NCBI RefSeq assembly: GCF_002240225.1 | Contig: NZ_CP022584.1 | Span: 1,364,001 to 1,428,000 of the forward strand | Origin: Paenibacillus physcomitrellae | Lineage (GTDB): Bacteria > Bacillota > Bacilli > Paenibacillales > Paenibacillaceae | Direction of reading: 5' to 3' | Length of the DNA: 64,000 nucleotides | Part shown: positions 17,527 through 24,635 of the stretch, in pieces | Numbering within the stretch: the stretch's first letter is position 1 | Layout: each line of letters begins with the position of its first letter | Translations under genes and position numbers: made by a program | The notes under the pieces: generated by a model | Told to the model about the DNA's origin: nothing | Seen by the model: only the letters and a program-made list of their open reading frames with translations | Database searches by the model: none

Positions 17527-18171
17527 TCATTTCCCATCCATCCGCGCAAATTCATCCTCAATATAACGGACGGCTTCAACCACGTTCAACCAAATTGGAT
17601 GATGCTCCAGACCGGCTTTGAACACCAGATGTTTGACTTCAAAGTAGAGTCTTTTGACATCCCCTAGCTTGGCTTCGATCATTAATTTATCTTCTACCTC
17701 AAAATAAAACTCCAAAGCATTGATTCGTTTAATCAATTTATAATATTGGGCGGCCTTGTTAGCGTCTGCGAACAGGGGCTCTTTGCTCAATCGGGGAAAC
17801 GGCCGTGCAGCATGGCCGGCTTTAAAGTTTCCGTCTTCCGATATACCCTCACTCGGGAAAAAAGCAGCCTCATTTATCCCCTCAAAACCTTGTTTTGGCT
17901 GATGCGGGGCCAGCTTTCCATTCCTTCTAAACCGGATCAAATCGTCACGGACGTCCTGGAGCAGCCGAATGACCTCCGAGAAGCCGATAATCAGAAAGCC
18001 CGGAATCATATAGGAGGCCCAGATCGATAAAGTAACTGTAAAATGGAATCCGGTATCTTCGTCCGTGTTTATACTGCCTGCGACAAAACCGCTTACAAAA
18101 CCAAACGCTAAAACCAAGATGCCAATCCAAAATAGGATCCTGCTGGTCAGATTACGGTTGTTTTGCATCAA
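17527..18171 (-). CDS. Hypothetical membrane protein with two N-terminal TM segments
   Basis: A 214-residue protein. Two hydrophobic segments (about residues 11-33 and 47-68, the second being IWASYMIPGFLIIGFSEVI) anchor a soluble part of about 145 residues. The soluble part has a linker rich in Gly, Glu and Pro and then a helical domain (AAQYYKLIKRINALEFYFEVE). No known domain is recognised. The start is a TTG at 18169-18171, eight bases after AAGGAG; an ATG follows directly. It stands alone between tRNA-Val and the CBS protein gene. Confidence 0.75.
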   Translation of the reverse strand: MMQNNRNLTSRILFWIGILVLAFGFVSGFVAGSINTDEDTGFHFTVTLSIWASYMIPGFLIIGFSEVIRLLQDVRDDLIRFRRNGKLAPHQPKQGFEGINEAAFFPSEGISEDGNFKAGHAARPFPRLSKEPLFADANKAAQYYKLIKRINALEFYFEVEDKLMIEAKLGDVKRLYFEVKHLVFKAGLEHHPIWLNVVEAVRYIEDEFARMDGK

Positions 18172-18264
18172 TGATTCAGCTCCTTTTTTCCTGATTAGAT
18201 CAGAAAAATGCTTACTCTATATGTATTCAACTTGCCTGCTTCGGTCTCCTTTTCTGTAAAAACG

Positions 18265-18288
18265 AAAAAGCAGCCCGCCAGGGCTGCT
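18265..18288 (-). terminator. Terminator of the CBS protein gene
   Basis: AGCAGCCC/GGGCTGCT stem on the minus strand followed by TTTTCGTTTTT, 39 bases after the stop codon. Confidence 0.85.
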
Positions 18289-18326
18289 TCGAGCTGACCA
18301 GGTTCCCCTGGTCTTGGTTTTAATCT

Positions 18327-18758
18327 TTAGTGCAAATGCTGCTCAGAAATGTTGCTGAGCGCATCGCCTGCATTGTCCGCGAAAATATGCTCAACTGCCA
18401 TATCACCGAGAGAAACAACACCGATCAGGCGGTCGCCTTCGGTGACCGGTAAACGGCGGATCTGCTGTTTCGCCATTAGCTCGGCAGCCTCGTCTACGGA
18501 CATATCGGCTGTCGCTGTCTGGAGGTTTTTGGTCATTACCTTATCCACCGCCGTGGAGCCGGAATGTTTCTCCGCGTAGCCGCGGACAACCAAATCACGA
18601 TCCGTTACCGCCCCGATCAGACGATCGCTTCCCGGATTGTCCACGACCGGTATGAAGCCCGTATCATGCTCTTTCATCTTAACCGCGATTTCATAAATAT
18701 TATCCAGCGGAGTCACCGTCACCGGACTTTGGGTCATGATTTCTTTTACCTTCTTCAT
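18327..18758 (-). CDS. CBS-domain protein
   Basis: A 143-residue protein made of two CBS motifs: VKEIMTQSPVTVTPLDNIYE with RLIGAVTDRDLVVRG, and VDKVMTKNLQTATADMSVDEA with RLIGVVSLGDMAVE. A pair forms a Bateman module that usually binds adenosyl ligands such as ATP, AMP or c-di-AMP. No effector domain is attached, so it may regulate a partner or act as a stress sensor (YhcV-type). The ATG at 18756-18758 follows AAGGAGG; the longer frame lacks a ribosome binding site. Confidence 0.88.
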   Translation of the reverse strand: MKKVKEIMTQSPVTVTPLDNIYEIAVKMKEHDTGFIPVVDNPGSDRLIGAVTDRDLVVRGYAEKHSGSTAVDKVMTKNLQTATADMSVDEAAELMAKQQIRRLPVTEGDRLIGVVSLGDMAVEHIFADNAGDALSNISEQHLH

Positions 18759-18947
18759 CCTCGCACCTCCTTCCTCCCCTAACATTCCCCTTTTTCCTTG
18801 TTTTACATGCATTAGAGAAGCTTTCGGCAGCTGTACCTGATAAATTTCCCTATAAAATTTCCTGGGTATGGGACAAAAGAACAGGACAATGCTCCAGTTC
18901 GAAAATATACTGCATCAAATCTAATGTTTAAGGAGTTGAATTTCATC

Positions 18948-19217
18948 ATGAATAAATTTTGCTGCCCTCCTGTAAGCCCGATTGTTCTGGACCCCATCGT
19001 TTCAGTGCAAGATTTCTACCATCCTCAACTGGTGCCTGTCATCCAGCCGATTGAAATTGTTCAGAAACACCACTGCGTACCTGTGTACCAGAAATGTTTT
19101 ACTTATAACACAACAGAAGTAGGACCAGAATTCGGTCCTGGTCCCGGCCTGGTTGGTCCACGCGCCGGCATCTCCAAATCCAAATCCCGTGGAGCTAAAA
19201 ACCGCAAGAAAAAATAA
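18948..19217 (+). CDS. CotD-like spore coat protein
   Basis: An 89-residue protein with CCPPVSPIVLDPIVSVQDFY, HPQLVPVIQPIEIVQKHHC and VPVYQKCF, then a Gly-Pro patch and a very basic tail (SKSKSRGAKNRKKK). This pattern of Cys, His, Pro and Val matches the CotD family of inner spore coat proteins; the basic tail may bind other coat components. AAGGAG lies 12 bases upstream of the ATG. Another small gene with spore-like features follows after 92 bases. Mother-cell expression during sporulation is expected but a sigma-K promoter could not be defined. Confidence 0.75.
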   Translation: MNKFCCPPVSPIVLDPIVSVQDFYHPQLVPVIQPIEIVQKHHCVPVYQKCFTYNTTEVGPEFGPGPGLVGPRAGISKSKSRGAKNRKKK

Positions 19218-19309
19218 CTGAGTCGACGTAACGCACGGTTATGACATTTCAGTGGGCAGACGCATAGATTGTAATATCTAGTGAATAAATATATCTCTGG
19301 AGGTTATCT

Positions 19310-19672
19310 GTGATGTCAGCCCAAACCAATGGCCCATCCGTGATTTATCAGCTCCATCCCGACACGGCAAACTCTATGCAAGGAATCCGTGAACAGCTTC
19401 ATCAGTGCTGCGGCAAATATTTGAACCATAATGTCAGCGTGCAGACGATGGACGGCCATGTCTTCGAAGGAAACATCATGGCTTTGGACGGTGGACACTT
19501 GTATTTAAGTGTTGTTCCTCAGTCCTCAGCTATCGATCCTTACACGGGCAAGCGAGCCCTGTTTGGATTTCCGCGTCCCCCATTTTACCCTTATGTGCAC
19601 CCGTTTTATAATCCCGGTCGTTTTATTCTTCCGCTTGTCCTTTATGAGCTGCTGGCCATCAGTCTGCTGTAA
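19310..19672 (+). CDS. Small SH3/LSm-like protein, possibly spore-associated
   Basis: A 120-residue protein. Residues 25-70 contain LHQCCGKYLNHNVSVQTMDG followed by HVFEGNIMALDGGHLYLSV, which has the strand pattern of a small Sm-like barrel (as in DUF2642 proteins). The C-terminus is rich in Pro, Tyr and Phe (FGFPRPPFYPYVHPFYNPG), typical of coat proteins, and ends with a hydrophobic stretch. A GTG at 19310 and an ATG at 19313 both follow GGAGG. Upstream, CATTT and CATAGATT 13 bases apart resemble a sigma-E/K promoter, weakly supporting sporulation expression. Function is not established. Confidence 0.65.
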   Translation: MMSAQTNGPSVIYQLHPDTANSMQGIREQLHQCCGKYLNHNVSVQTMDGHVFEGNIMALDGGHLYLSVVPQSSAIDPYTGKRALFGFPRPPFYPYVHPFYNPGRFILPLVLYELLAISLL

Positions 19673-19676
19673 GCCG

Positions 19677-19711
19677 AATAACCCGGATCCTGAGATCCGG
19701 GTTATTTTTTT
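19677..19711 (+). terminator. Terminator after the spore-like protein gene
   Basis: Thirteen-base-pair stem AATAACCCGGATC/GATCCGGGTTATT with loop CTGA followed by T residues, immediately after the stop codon. Confidence 0.93.
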
Positions 19712-19760
19712 AATTTCCAAGAACTAAAGGCCTGTCAACAAGCCGTACTCCCCTTCTTTT

Positions 19761-20231
19761 TTAGTCTATCGGCAAACTATGGTATTTGTTCATTTGTTCG
19801 TTTACTTCTCCGGCCGATTCGCTGCCGCATTGGACAAGCACAAGAAACCGTCCCTTGGCAACCTCATCATGATAATGTCTGGCATCCTCCTCGGGAACCC
19901 CAGCTCCTATTAGCGGCACTGCAAGATGATCGCCGGTTTCCCATAGCTCCGCTCCCGCCGCCTTCTTTGCCGCCGGACCTAAAGCCTTCACTTCGCCTCT
20001 TGCTCCTTCCAGCACCTCCGACACGCCTCTCAGAACGCCAAAAATGCTTTTATCTGCTGTCCCGCTATCGGGAACCTTTAATCCTGTATCGGCCGAAATA
20101 CGTTCCAGCTCGTTGTAATCCTTGGCAATCACTGAAATATGTTCATTTTGAATCCCCTTCTCCTGAAGGTCCGCTATCAACAGCGACACATCTTGTCTGG
20201 CCGCAAATAGACCCGCTACGAGTTTAGGCAT
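19761..20231 (-). CDS. General stress protein-like (GsiB/YflT-type alpha/beta) protein
   Basis: A 156-residue soluble protein. The start MPKLVAGLFAARQDVSLLIADLQEKGIQNEHISVIAKD resembles the beta-alpha-beta start of general stress protein 17M/YflT domains. The middle is a Gly-Ala-rich helix (VLRGVSEVLEGARGEVKALG) and the end has GAGVPEEDARHYHDEVAKGRFLVLVQC, a second half of the same fold. A role in stress adaptation is inferred from the family only; I found no clear sigma-B promoter. GGAG lies eight bases before the ATG. Confidence 0.7.
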   Translation of the reverse strand: MPKLVAGLFAARQDVSLLIADLQEKGIQNEHISVIAKDYNELERISADTGLKVPDSGTADKSIFGVLRGVSEVLEGARGEVKALGPAAKKAAGAELWETGDHLAVPLIGAGVPEEDARHYHDEVAKGRFLVLVQCGSESAGEVNEQMNKYHSLPID

Positions 20232-20347
20232 ATGATCCGCTCCTTATTAGTCTGTTTATCTTGTTCTTGGCTACTACCTAATTAAACGCCCTTCTCCCTT
20301 GGGAAACGATGCTTCAAAAACTAAAAATTTTAAACAATCTTGATGAA

Positions 20348-20390
20348 TGTGATTTTTATCACACCTATTGTGAAATTTATCACTTATAAT
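20348..20390 (+). promoter_or_regulatory. doxX promoter with two tandem Fnr/Crp-type operators
   Basis: Site 1 is TGTGA-N6-TCACA (20348-20363), a perfect palindrome, and site 2 is TGTGA-N6-TCACT (20369-20384). Their centres are exactly 21 bases apart. A consensus -10 TATAAT follows at 20385-20390. With a start near 20397, site 1 is centred at about -41.5, the class II activator position, and site 2 covers the spacer. Bacillus Fnr recognises this sequence; Rex, which reads TTGTGA halves, is an alternative for site 2. Confidence 0.75.
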
Positions 20391-20466
20391 AAAGCCATAA
20401 GAGATGATCATCTTACAAAAGCTTCTAACCCAACTCAAAATAGACTCTATCAAAGGAGAGATTTAT

Positions 20467-20997
20467 ATGTTTAACAATTGGCTGAGAAATAACAAAGCAG
20501 CGATGTGGCTGCTGACGATCGTTCGGATTTACCTGGGCTACCAATGGATGACACACGGCATTGAAAAATTAACAGGCGGCTTTGACGCTGGCGGCTTCCT
20601 GAATGGAGCTATCGCCAAAAGCACCGGCGAAAACCCCGCCGTACAAGGCTGGTGGGCCGCTTTCCTCGAGCATGCCGCCCTGCCTGGCGTCAACTTCTTC
20701 AACATCTTGATCCCGCTTGGTGAACTACTAGTCGGAGTAGGCTTGATACTTGGTACATTCACCACTTTTGCAGCCTTGATGGCCGTCGTGATGAACACCG
20801 CGTTCCTCTTCTCGGGTACTGTAAGCACTAACGCGCAAATGCTGATTCTGGAGATCTTCATCGTAGTAGCTGCAGCTAATGCCGGTAAAATCGGTCTTGA
20901 CCGCTGGGTGCTGCCTTTCCTCCGCAACCTGTTCAAACACGGCCATACAACGGACCTTCAAACCCCGGCTCCTCACGGAAAAAGAAAAATCGCTTAA
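20467..20997 (+). CDS. DoxX family membrane protein
   Basis: A 176-residue protein with four membrane helices and the DoxX pattern: WLLTIVRIYLGYQWMTHGIEKL in TM1, NILIPLGELLVGVGLILGTFT in TM2, MAVVMNTAFLFSGT in TM3, and ILEIFIVVAAANAGKIGLDRW in TM4. DoxX proteins are linked to thiosulfate:quinone oxidoreductase subunits or to detoxification of redox stress; the catalytic partner is absent here. The ATG at 20467 follows AAAGGAGAG. Two Fnr/Crp-type operators precede it, so expression probably responds to oxygen or redox state. It is transcribed alone, with a long terminator after it. Confidence 0.85.
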   Translation: MFNNWLRNNKAAMWLLTIVRIYLGYQWMTHGIEKLTGGFDAGGFLNGAIAKSTGENPAVQGWWAAFLEHAALPGVNFFNILIPLGELLVGVGLILGTFTTFAALMAVVMNTAFLFSGTVSTNAQMLILEIFIVVAAANAGKIGLDRWVLPFLRNLFKHGHTTDLQTPAPHGKRKIA

Positions 20998-21002
20998 TAA
21001 GC

Positions 21003-21087
21003 AAAAAACGCCTCCCAGTGAACGGCGGCCCAATGGTTAGTCATTAGCTAACGGTTGGAAAGGCCGTTCAAGCCGGAGGCGTTTTTT
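21003..21087. terminator. Long bidirectional terminator between doxX and the LOG gene
   Basis: AAAAAACGCCTCC (21003-21015) pairs with GGAGGCGTTTTTT (21075-21087), and GAACGGC/GCCGTTC continues the stem inside. The T runs face both ways between convergent genes. Confidence 0.85.
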
Positions 21088-21139
21088 GAGTTCAGGACTT
21101 CGCGTACTGCTATTCACGTACTTCTTATTCACGCACTAA

Positions 21140-21718
21140 TTAGCCTTTCCATTCCCAGGTTAAGCCTGATAAACCGGCCGCTTGCGTATTCATCGCTTGC
21201 AGCAGCGCGATCGGATCGTCAGCAACATGAATGGAGTCTAAAGTGGCCGGACCGGTAAACCCTTCCGTGACACTGTGCTGAACAAAGGAAATAAGCGGAT
21301 CGTAATATCCACGTACATTCAGCAGTCCGATCGGTTTATTGTAGATGCCGATTTGAGACCAGCATAGGACTTCAAACAGCTCTTCAAATGTTCCTACCCC
21401 GCCCGGAAGTGCAATAAAACCATCGGCCAGCTCTCCCATTTTAGCCTTTCTAGCATGCATACCGTCCACTTCAATCAATTCTGTGAGCTCACGATGCACA
21501 ATCTCAGGTTTAAACAGTCCCGTCGGCATAACGCCGACTACCTGTCCCCCACCGGCTAAAACTTCATTGGCCGTAAAGCCCATAAGGCCGTTTCGGGAAC
21601 CGCCGTAAACCAGTTTAATTCCCGCTTCAGCTAAAGCTTTCCCAAGACTCACGGCAGCATCCGTATATTCCGGAGCGGTGCCCGGACGACTGCCTGCAAA
21701 TACACAAACGGATTGCAT
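21140..21718 (-). CDS. LOG family phosphoribohydrolase (YvdD-type)
   Basis: A 192-residue Rossmann-fold protein. It has SVCVFAGSRPGTAPEY, LVYGGSRNGLMG, MHARKAKMGELADGFIALPGG and PGGVGTFEELFEV, the PGGxGTxxE motif of LOG (lysine-decarboxylase-like) proteins. These act as nucleoside 5'-monophosphate phosphoribohydrolases, the enzymes that release cytokinin bases in plants. The true bacterial substrate is often unknown. The ATG at 21716-21718 follows GGGAG. A 19-base tandem duplication lies in its upstream region. Confidence 0.9.
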   Translation of the reverse strand: MQSVCVFAGSRPGTAPEYTDAAVSLGKALAEAGIKLVYGGSRNGLMGFTANEVLAGGGQVVGVMPTGLFKPEIVHRELTELIEVDGMHARKAKMGELADGFIALPGGVGTFEELFEVLCWSQIGIYNKPIGLLNVRGYYDPLISFVQHSVTEGFTGPATLDSIHVADDPIALLQAMNTQAAGLSGLTWEWKG

Positions 21719-21763
21719 GAACTTCAACTCCCGTTCTTTCATCAGATTAACCTGTAAGAACAA

Positions 21764-21801
21764 ATATATCTATATTTTACTAATATATCTATATTTTACT
21801 A
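21764..21801. repeat. Perfect 19-bp tandem duplication
   Basis: The sequence ATATATCTATATTTTACTA occurs twice without a gap, at 21764-21782 and 21783-21801, 46-83 bases upstream of the LOG gene start. It might double a promoter element or a regulator site. Confidence 0.9.
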
Positions 21802-21973
21802 AGTATTCTCTTCTATATGTTAACTCATTTCTAATCTGTTATTAATACGCAGAGGCTCAGATTTGTCCGATTCTCTTCAAATGCCCGAACGAAACCCAAA
21901 GGGGGAACGTACTTTATAACATATTATTTTAATTACTGATGCATTAATCTGAAAGTCTTAAGGAGGGGGACAC

Positions 21974-22150
21974 TTGAAACCGGTCCGTGTTCGAAGCGTC
22001 AGCCAAACTACACCTCAAAATGCGGAAGTCGCAAAAATTGATCGCCTTGCCATCATTGCTGCCATATTAACTTTAATTGCAGCGGTTATCGGCACCTATA
22101 TTGCCTTTAAGAACCTCACTCTCGATACCACAACAACTGTTGTTATTTAA
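21974..22150 (+). CDS. Small single-pass membrane protein (58 aa)
   Basis: A 58-codon frame starting at TTG (21974-21976), seven bases after a strong AAGGAGG ribosome binding site. The protein has a polar N-terminus (KPVRVRSVSQTTPQN), then LAIIAAILTLIAAVIGTYIA, one membrane helix, and a Thr-rich end. Its stop codon overlaps the stop of the LacI-family gene on the other strand by two bases on each side (TTAA at 22147-22150). I do not recognise it. The ribosome binding site and clean hydrophobic segment make it credible. Confidence 0.6.
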   Translation: MKPVRVRSVSQTTPQNAEVAKIDRLAIIAAILTLIAAVIGTYIAFKNLTLDTTTTVVI

Positions 22151-23178
22151 ACATTACTCGGTGCCCCGGTTGATTCGCGAATGGTCAGGCTGGGGATTAC
22201 CCCGTAATAGATCCGTTCCCGTTTATTGCCGGCTTCAGACAGGAGCAGCTCCACCGCTGCTTCTGTCATTGCTTTCTTGGCTACACGCATTGTAGTCAGA
22301 GAAGGGGCAGCTGCAGCTGACAGCGTGATGTCGTCAAACCCTATAATGGATATTTGCTGGGGTACTGCATAATTCCGTTTCCGAAGCAATTCATTGAGGA
22401 TTAAAGCTATTCTGTCGTTGCTGCAGAAAAAGGCGGTAGGCATGCTGTCCTGATGTTGATCCAGAAATGCGGAAATTTCCTCGCGGGTAGAACGGTATCC
22501 ATCCGAATAGACGAGGCAATCCTTAGAATCCGGATAAAGGCCTTGATCAGCCATAGCCTTCCAGTAACCAAACCAGCGGTCTTCATGACTGGTTGTCAAA
22601 TTGGACGGGCCCATAAATCCGACACGCTTGTGTCCGAGCTCAAGCAGATAACTGACGGCCGCATGGGCTCCTTCGAGGTTAGAGGAAGCTGCGACCGCAC
22701 AAGGCAGGTCCCTGTAATAGGAATCGATCATTACCAGCGGCGTATTCAGTTCCCATACCTTACGGGCGTAGCTCTTATCCATAATGCCAAACAAAATCAC
22801 ACCGGCGTGATCAATATCAAAGATACCCGGAAGCATGCCCTTCTTCTCCATCTCAACATCAATCTTGGCAATCACAGCATTATAACCTTCTTTGCGGATT
22901 GCCGCTTCCAGCCCCCAAAGCATATCATGATAGAAATGAAAATGCTCGTTATCTTCATAGCTCATGACCCTCTCAGGAACAAGAACTAGAATATTGGAGC
23001 TGCCCCGCTGTTGTTTGTTCTGCATGCTGTAGCCCAAATCCTTTGCACGCTGCTTTACTTCGTTCCTTACCTGTTCACTGACCCCTTTTTTCCCGGATAA
23101 AGCCAGCGATACCGCGTTCTTAGAAATTTTCAAATCATCAGCGATTGTCTGCATGGAGATCTTCTTTGGCCTCGCCAT
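22147..23178 (-). CDS. LacI family transcriptional regulator
   Basis: A 343-residue regulator. The N-terminal helix-turn-helix is MQTIADDLKISKNAVSLALSG, followed by the hinge helix; the rest is a periplasmic-binding-protein fold for a sugar effector, with HAGVILFGIMDKS, GHKRVGFMGPSN, FFCSNDRIALILNEL and ISIIGFDDITLSAAA. The ATG at 23176-23178 follows GGGAGG. It is divergent from manA across 130 bases that hold an ACTTTACA/TGTAAAGT inverted repeat, so it may control manA and itself in response to a sugar, which is inference. Confidence 0.9.
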   Translation of the reverse strand: MARPKKISMQTIADDLKISKNAVSLALSGKKGVSEQVRNEVKQRAKDLGYSMQNKQQRGSSNILVLVPERVMSYEDNEHFHFYHDMLWGLEAAIRKEGYNAVIAKIDVEMEKKGMLPGIFDIDHAGVILFGIMDKSYARKVWELNTPLVMIDSYYRDLPCAVAASSNLEGAHAAVSYLLELGHKRVGFMGPSNLTTSHEDRWFGYWKAMADQGLYPDSKDCLVYSDGYRSTREEISAFLDQHQDSMPTAFFCSNDRIALILNELLRKRNYAVPQQISIIGFDDITLSAAAAPSLTTMRVAKKAMTEAAVELLLSEAGNKRERIYYGVIPSLTIRESTGAPSNV

Positions 23179-23215
23179 CTTTGCTATCCTCCCAAAACAT
23201 GCTACACTAAAACCA

Positions 23216-23257
23216 ATACTACTTTACATAAAATATTAACGTCAAGTTTTGTAAAGT
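23216..23257. promoter_or_regulatory. Inverted repeat and minus-strand promoter between the LacI gene and manA
   Basis: ACTTTACA (23221-23228) is an exact inverse of TGTAAAGT (23250-23257). On the minus strand TTGACG (23240-23245) and TAGTAT (23216-23221) with an 18-base spacer make a plausible promoter for the LacI-type gene. The repeat arms overlap this promoter, which fits an operator. Confidence 0.4.
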
Positions 23258-23309
23258 GAAAGTTGTTAATTGTTAACTAGTACAGTTTGTTTAAAAGGAG
23301 ATTATACCT

Positions 23310-24254
23310 ATGAATGAACCTATTTTTCTGAACCCCGTCTTTCAAGATCGGATCTGGGGCGGTACAAAACTCAAAACTTTGTTTGGTTACGAGATTCCCA
23401 GCGATCATACCGGCGAATGCTGGGCGGTTTCCGCCCATCCAAATGGCCAAAGCACGGTAAAAAACGGCCCGTTCGCCGGCCAAAAACTTGGCGATTTGTG
23501 GGCTAACCATCAAGAATTATTCCACTCGAATTCCAAAGTATTCCCTTTGCTGACCAAACTGCTGGATGCTTCGGATGACTTGTCCGTGCAGGTTCATCCT
23601 GATGATACATATGCCGGCGAGCATGAGAATGGTGAATTGGGTAAAACCGAATGCTGGTACATCGTAGATGCCGAGCCGGGTGCGACAATCATTTACGGCC
23701 ATGAAGCCACCAGCAAAGAACAGCTTAAAAGTTATATCGATGAAGGTAAATGGGACGAGCTTCTGTCCACCATTCCCGTTAAAGCTGGCGACTTCTTCTA
23801 TGTGCCAAGCGGTACTATCCATGCGCTCGGTAAAGGAATTGTTGTTCTGGAGACCCAGCAAAGCTCCGATACTACCTACCGTGTGTATGATTATGACCGT
23901 AAGGACAGCGCCGGAAATACTCGTGAGCTCCATTTGGAGAAGGCTATTGAGGTTACAACTGTTCCGCAGCGTTACGTTCCGACTCAGCACGAAACGAGCC
24001 GCCAGGGCGAAACCGACATTACCACGTTTGTCTCCAATGATTTCTTCACCGTTCAGAAATGGGAGGTAAACGGAGCTTCCTCCTTCGACGCAAGCGATAA
24101 ATACCGCTTATTTAGCGCATTGGACGGAGAAGGCGAACTGAAGATTGGCGGTCAAAGCTTTCCGGTCCGCAAAGGCGACCATTTCATTTTGCCAGTAGGA
24201 TTCGGCCCTTATGAATTAACTGGTAAACTGCAGTTTATTGTTTCCTGGGAATAG
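23310..24254 (+). CDS. manA: Mannose-6-phosphate isomerase, type I
   Basis: A 314-residue cupin enzyme that interconverts mannose 6-phosphate and fructose 6-phosphate using zinc. Motifs: NPVFQDRIWGGTKL, ECWAVSAHPNGQS, LLDASDDLSVQVHPDD with metal-binding histidine, GKTECWYIVDAE, FFYVPSGTIHALGKG and VLETQQSSDTTYRVYDYDR. The length is that of the short Bacillus form. AAAAGGAG lies 11 bases before the ATG. It has its own terminator, so it is a single-gene unit, divergent from a LacI-type regulator. Confidence 0.95.
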   Translation: MNEPIFLNPVFQDRIWGGTKLKTLFGYEIPSDHTGECWAVSAHPNGQSTVKNGPFAGQKLGDLWANHQELFHSNSKVFPLLTKLLDASDDLSVQVHPDDTYAGEHENGELGKTECWYIVDAEPGATIIYGHEATSKEQLKSYIDEGKWDELLSTIPVKAGDFFYVPSGTIHALGKGIVVLETQQSSDTTYRVYDYDRKDSAGNTRELHLEKAIEVTTVPQRYVPTQHETSRQGETDITTFVSNDFFTVQKWEVNGASSFDASDKYRLFSALDGEGELKIGGQSFPVRKGDHFILPVGFGPYELTGKLQFIVSWE

Positions 24255-24266
24255 TACGAAAGCATA

Positions 24267-24305
24267 AAAGGGCAGCACCTCTTTGTTAAAGGGTGCTGCC
24301 CTTTT
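24267..24305 (+). terminator. manA terminator
   Basis: AAAGGGCAGCACC/GGTGCTGCCCTTT stem of 13 base pairs followed by TT, beginning 13 bases after the stop codon. Confidence 0.92.
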
Positions 24306-24410
24306 TACCTTCACAGAGGACAGAAGGACAGAAGCCCCTCCATTTAACCTAGGCTGACCTTCTGTCAATTAGGCTAATTCTTCTTTATTTAATTAGTTTG
24401 GATCAGTCAA

Positions 24411-24635
24411 TTAATCCTCCCAAAGCTCGTCCATCAGCTTCTTGATCCGGCTGGATCGCTCTGAAGTCGCCTCCGGGTCTACGACCCACTTCTCTCCGTC
24501 CCAATTCAGCACGTCTCCCTCTTTCGCTTTGGCCTCAACCAGCTTGCGTTCAATATCCCGGGTTTCCCCGTTAATCTCGATTATGGCATAGTTGCCCTCA
24601 AACCCTTCTAATACTGCAGCTTCCATTCTGTTCAC
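24411..24635 (-). CDS. DUF3006 domain protein
   Basis: A 74-residue acidic protein: AVLEGFEGNYAIIEINGETRDIERKL, then EGDVLNWDGEKWVVDPEAT and a charged helical end. It fits DUF3006, a small beta-barrel-like domain often next to or fused to ComEC-like metallo-hydrolases. Its ATG overlaps the stop codon of the metallo-hydrolase gene by four bases, so the two are translationally coupled and probably work together. The biochemical role is unknown. Confidence 0.82.
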   Translation of the reverse strand: MNRMEAAVLEGFEGNYAIIEINGETRDIERKLVEAKAKEGDVLNWDGEKWVVDPEATSERSSRIKKLMDELWED

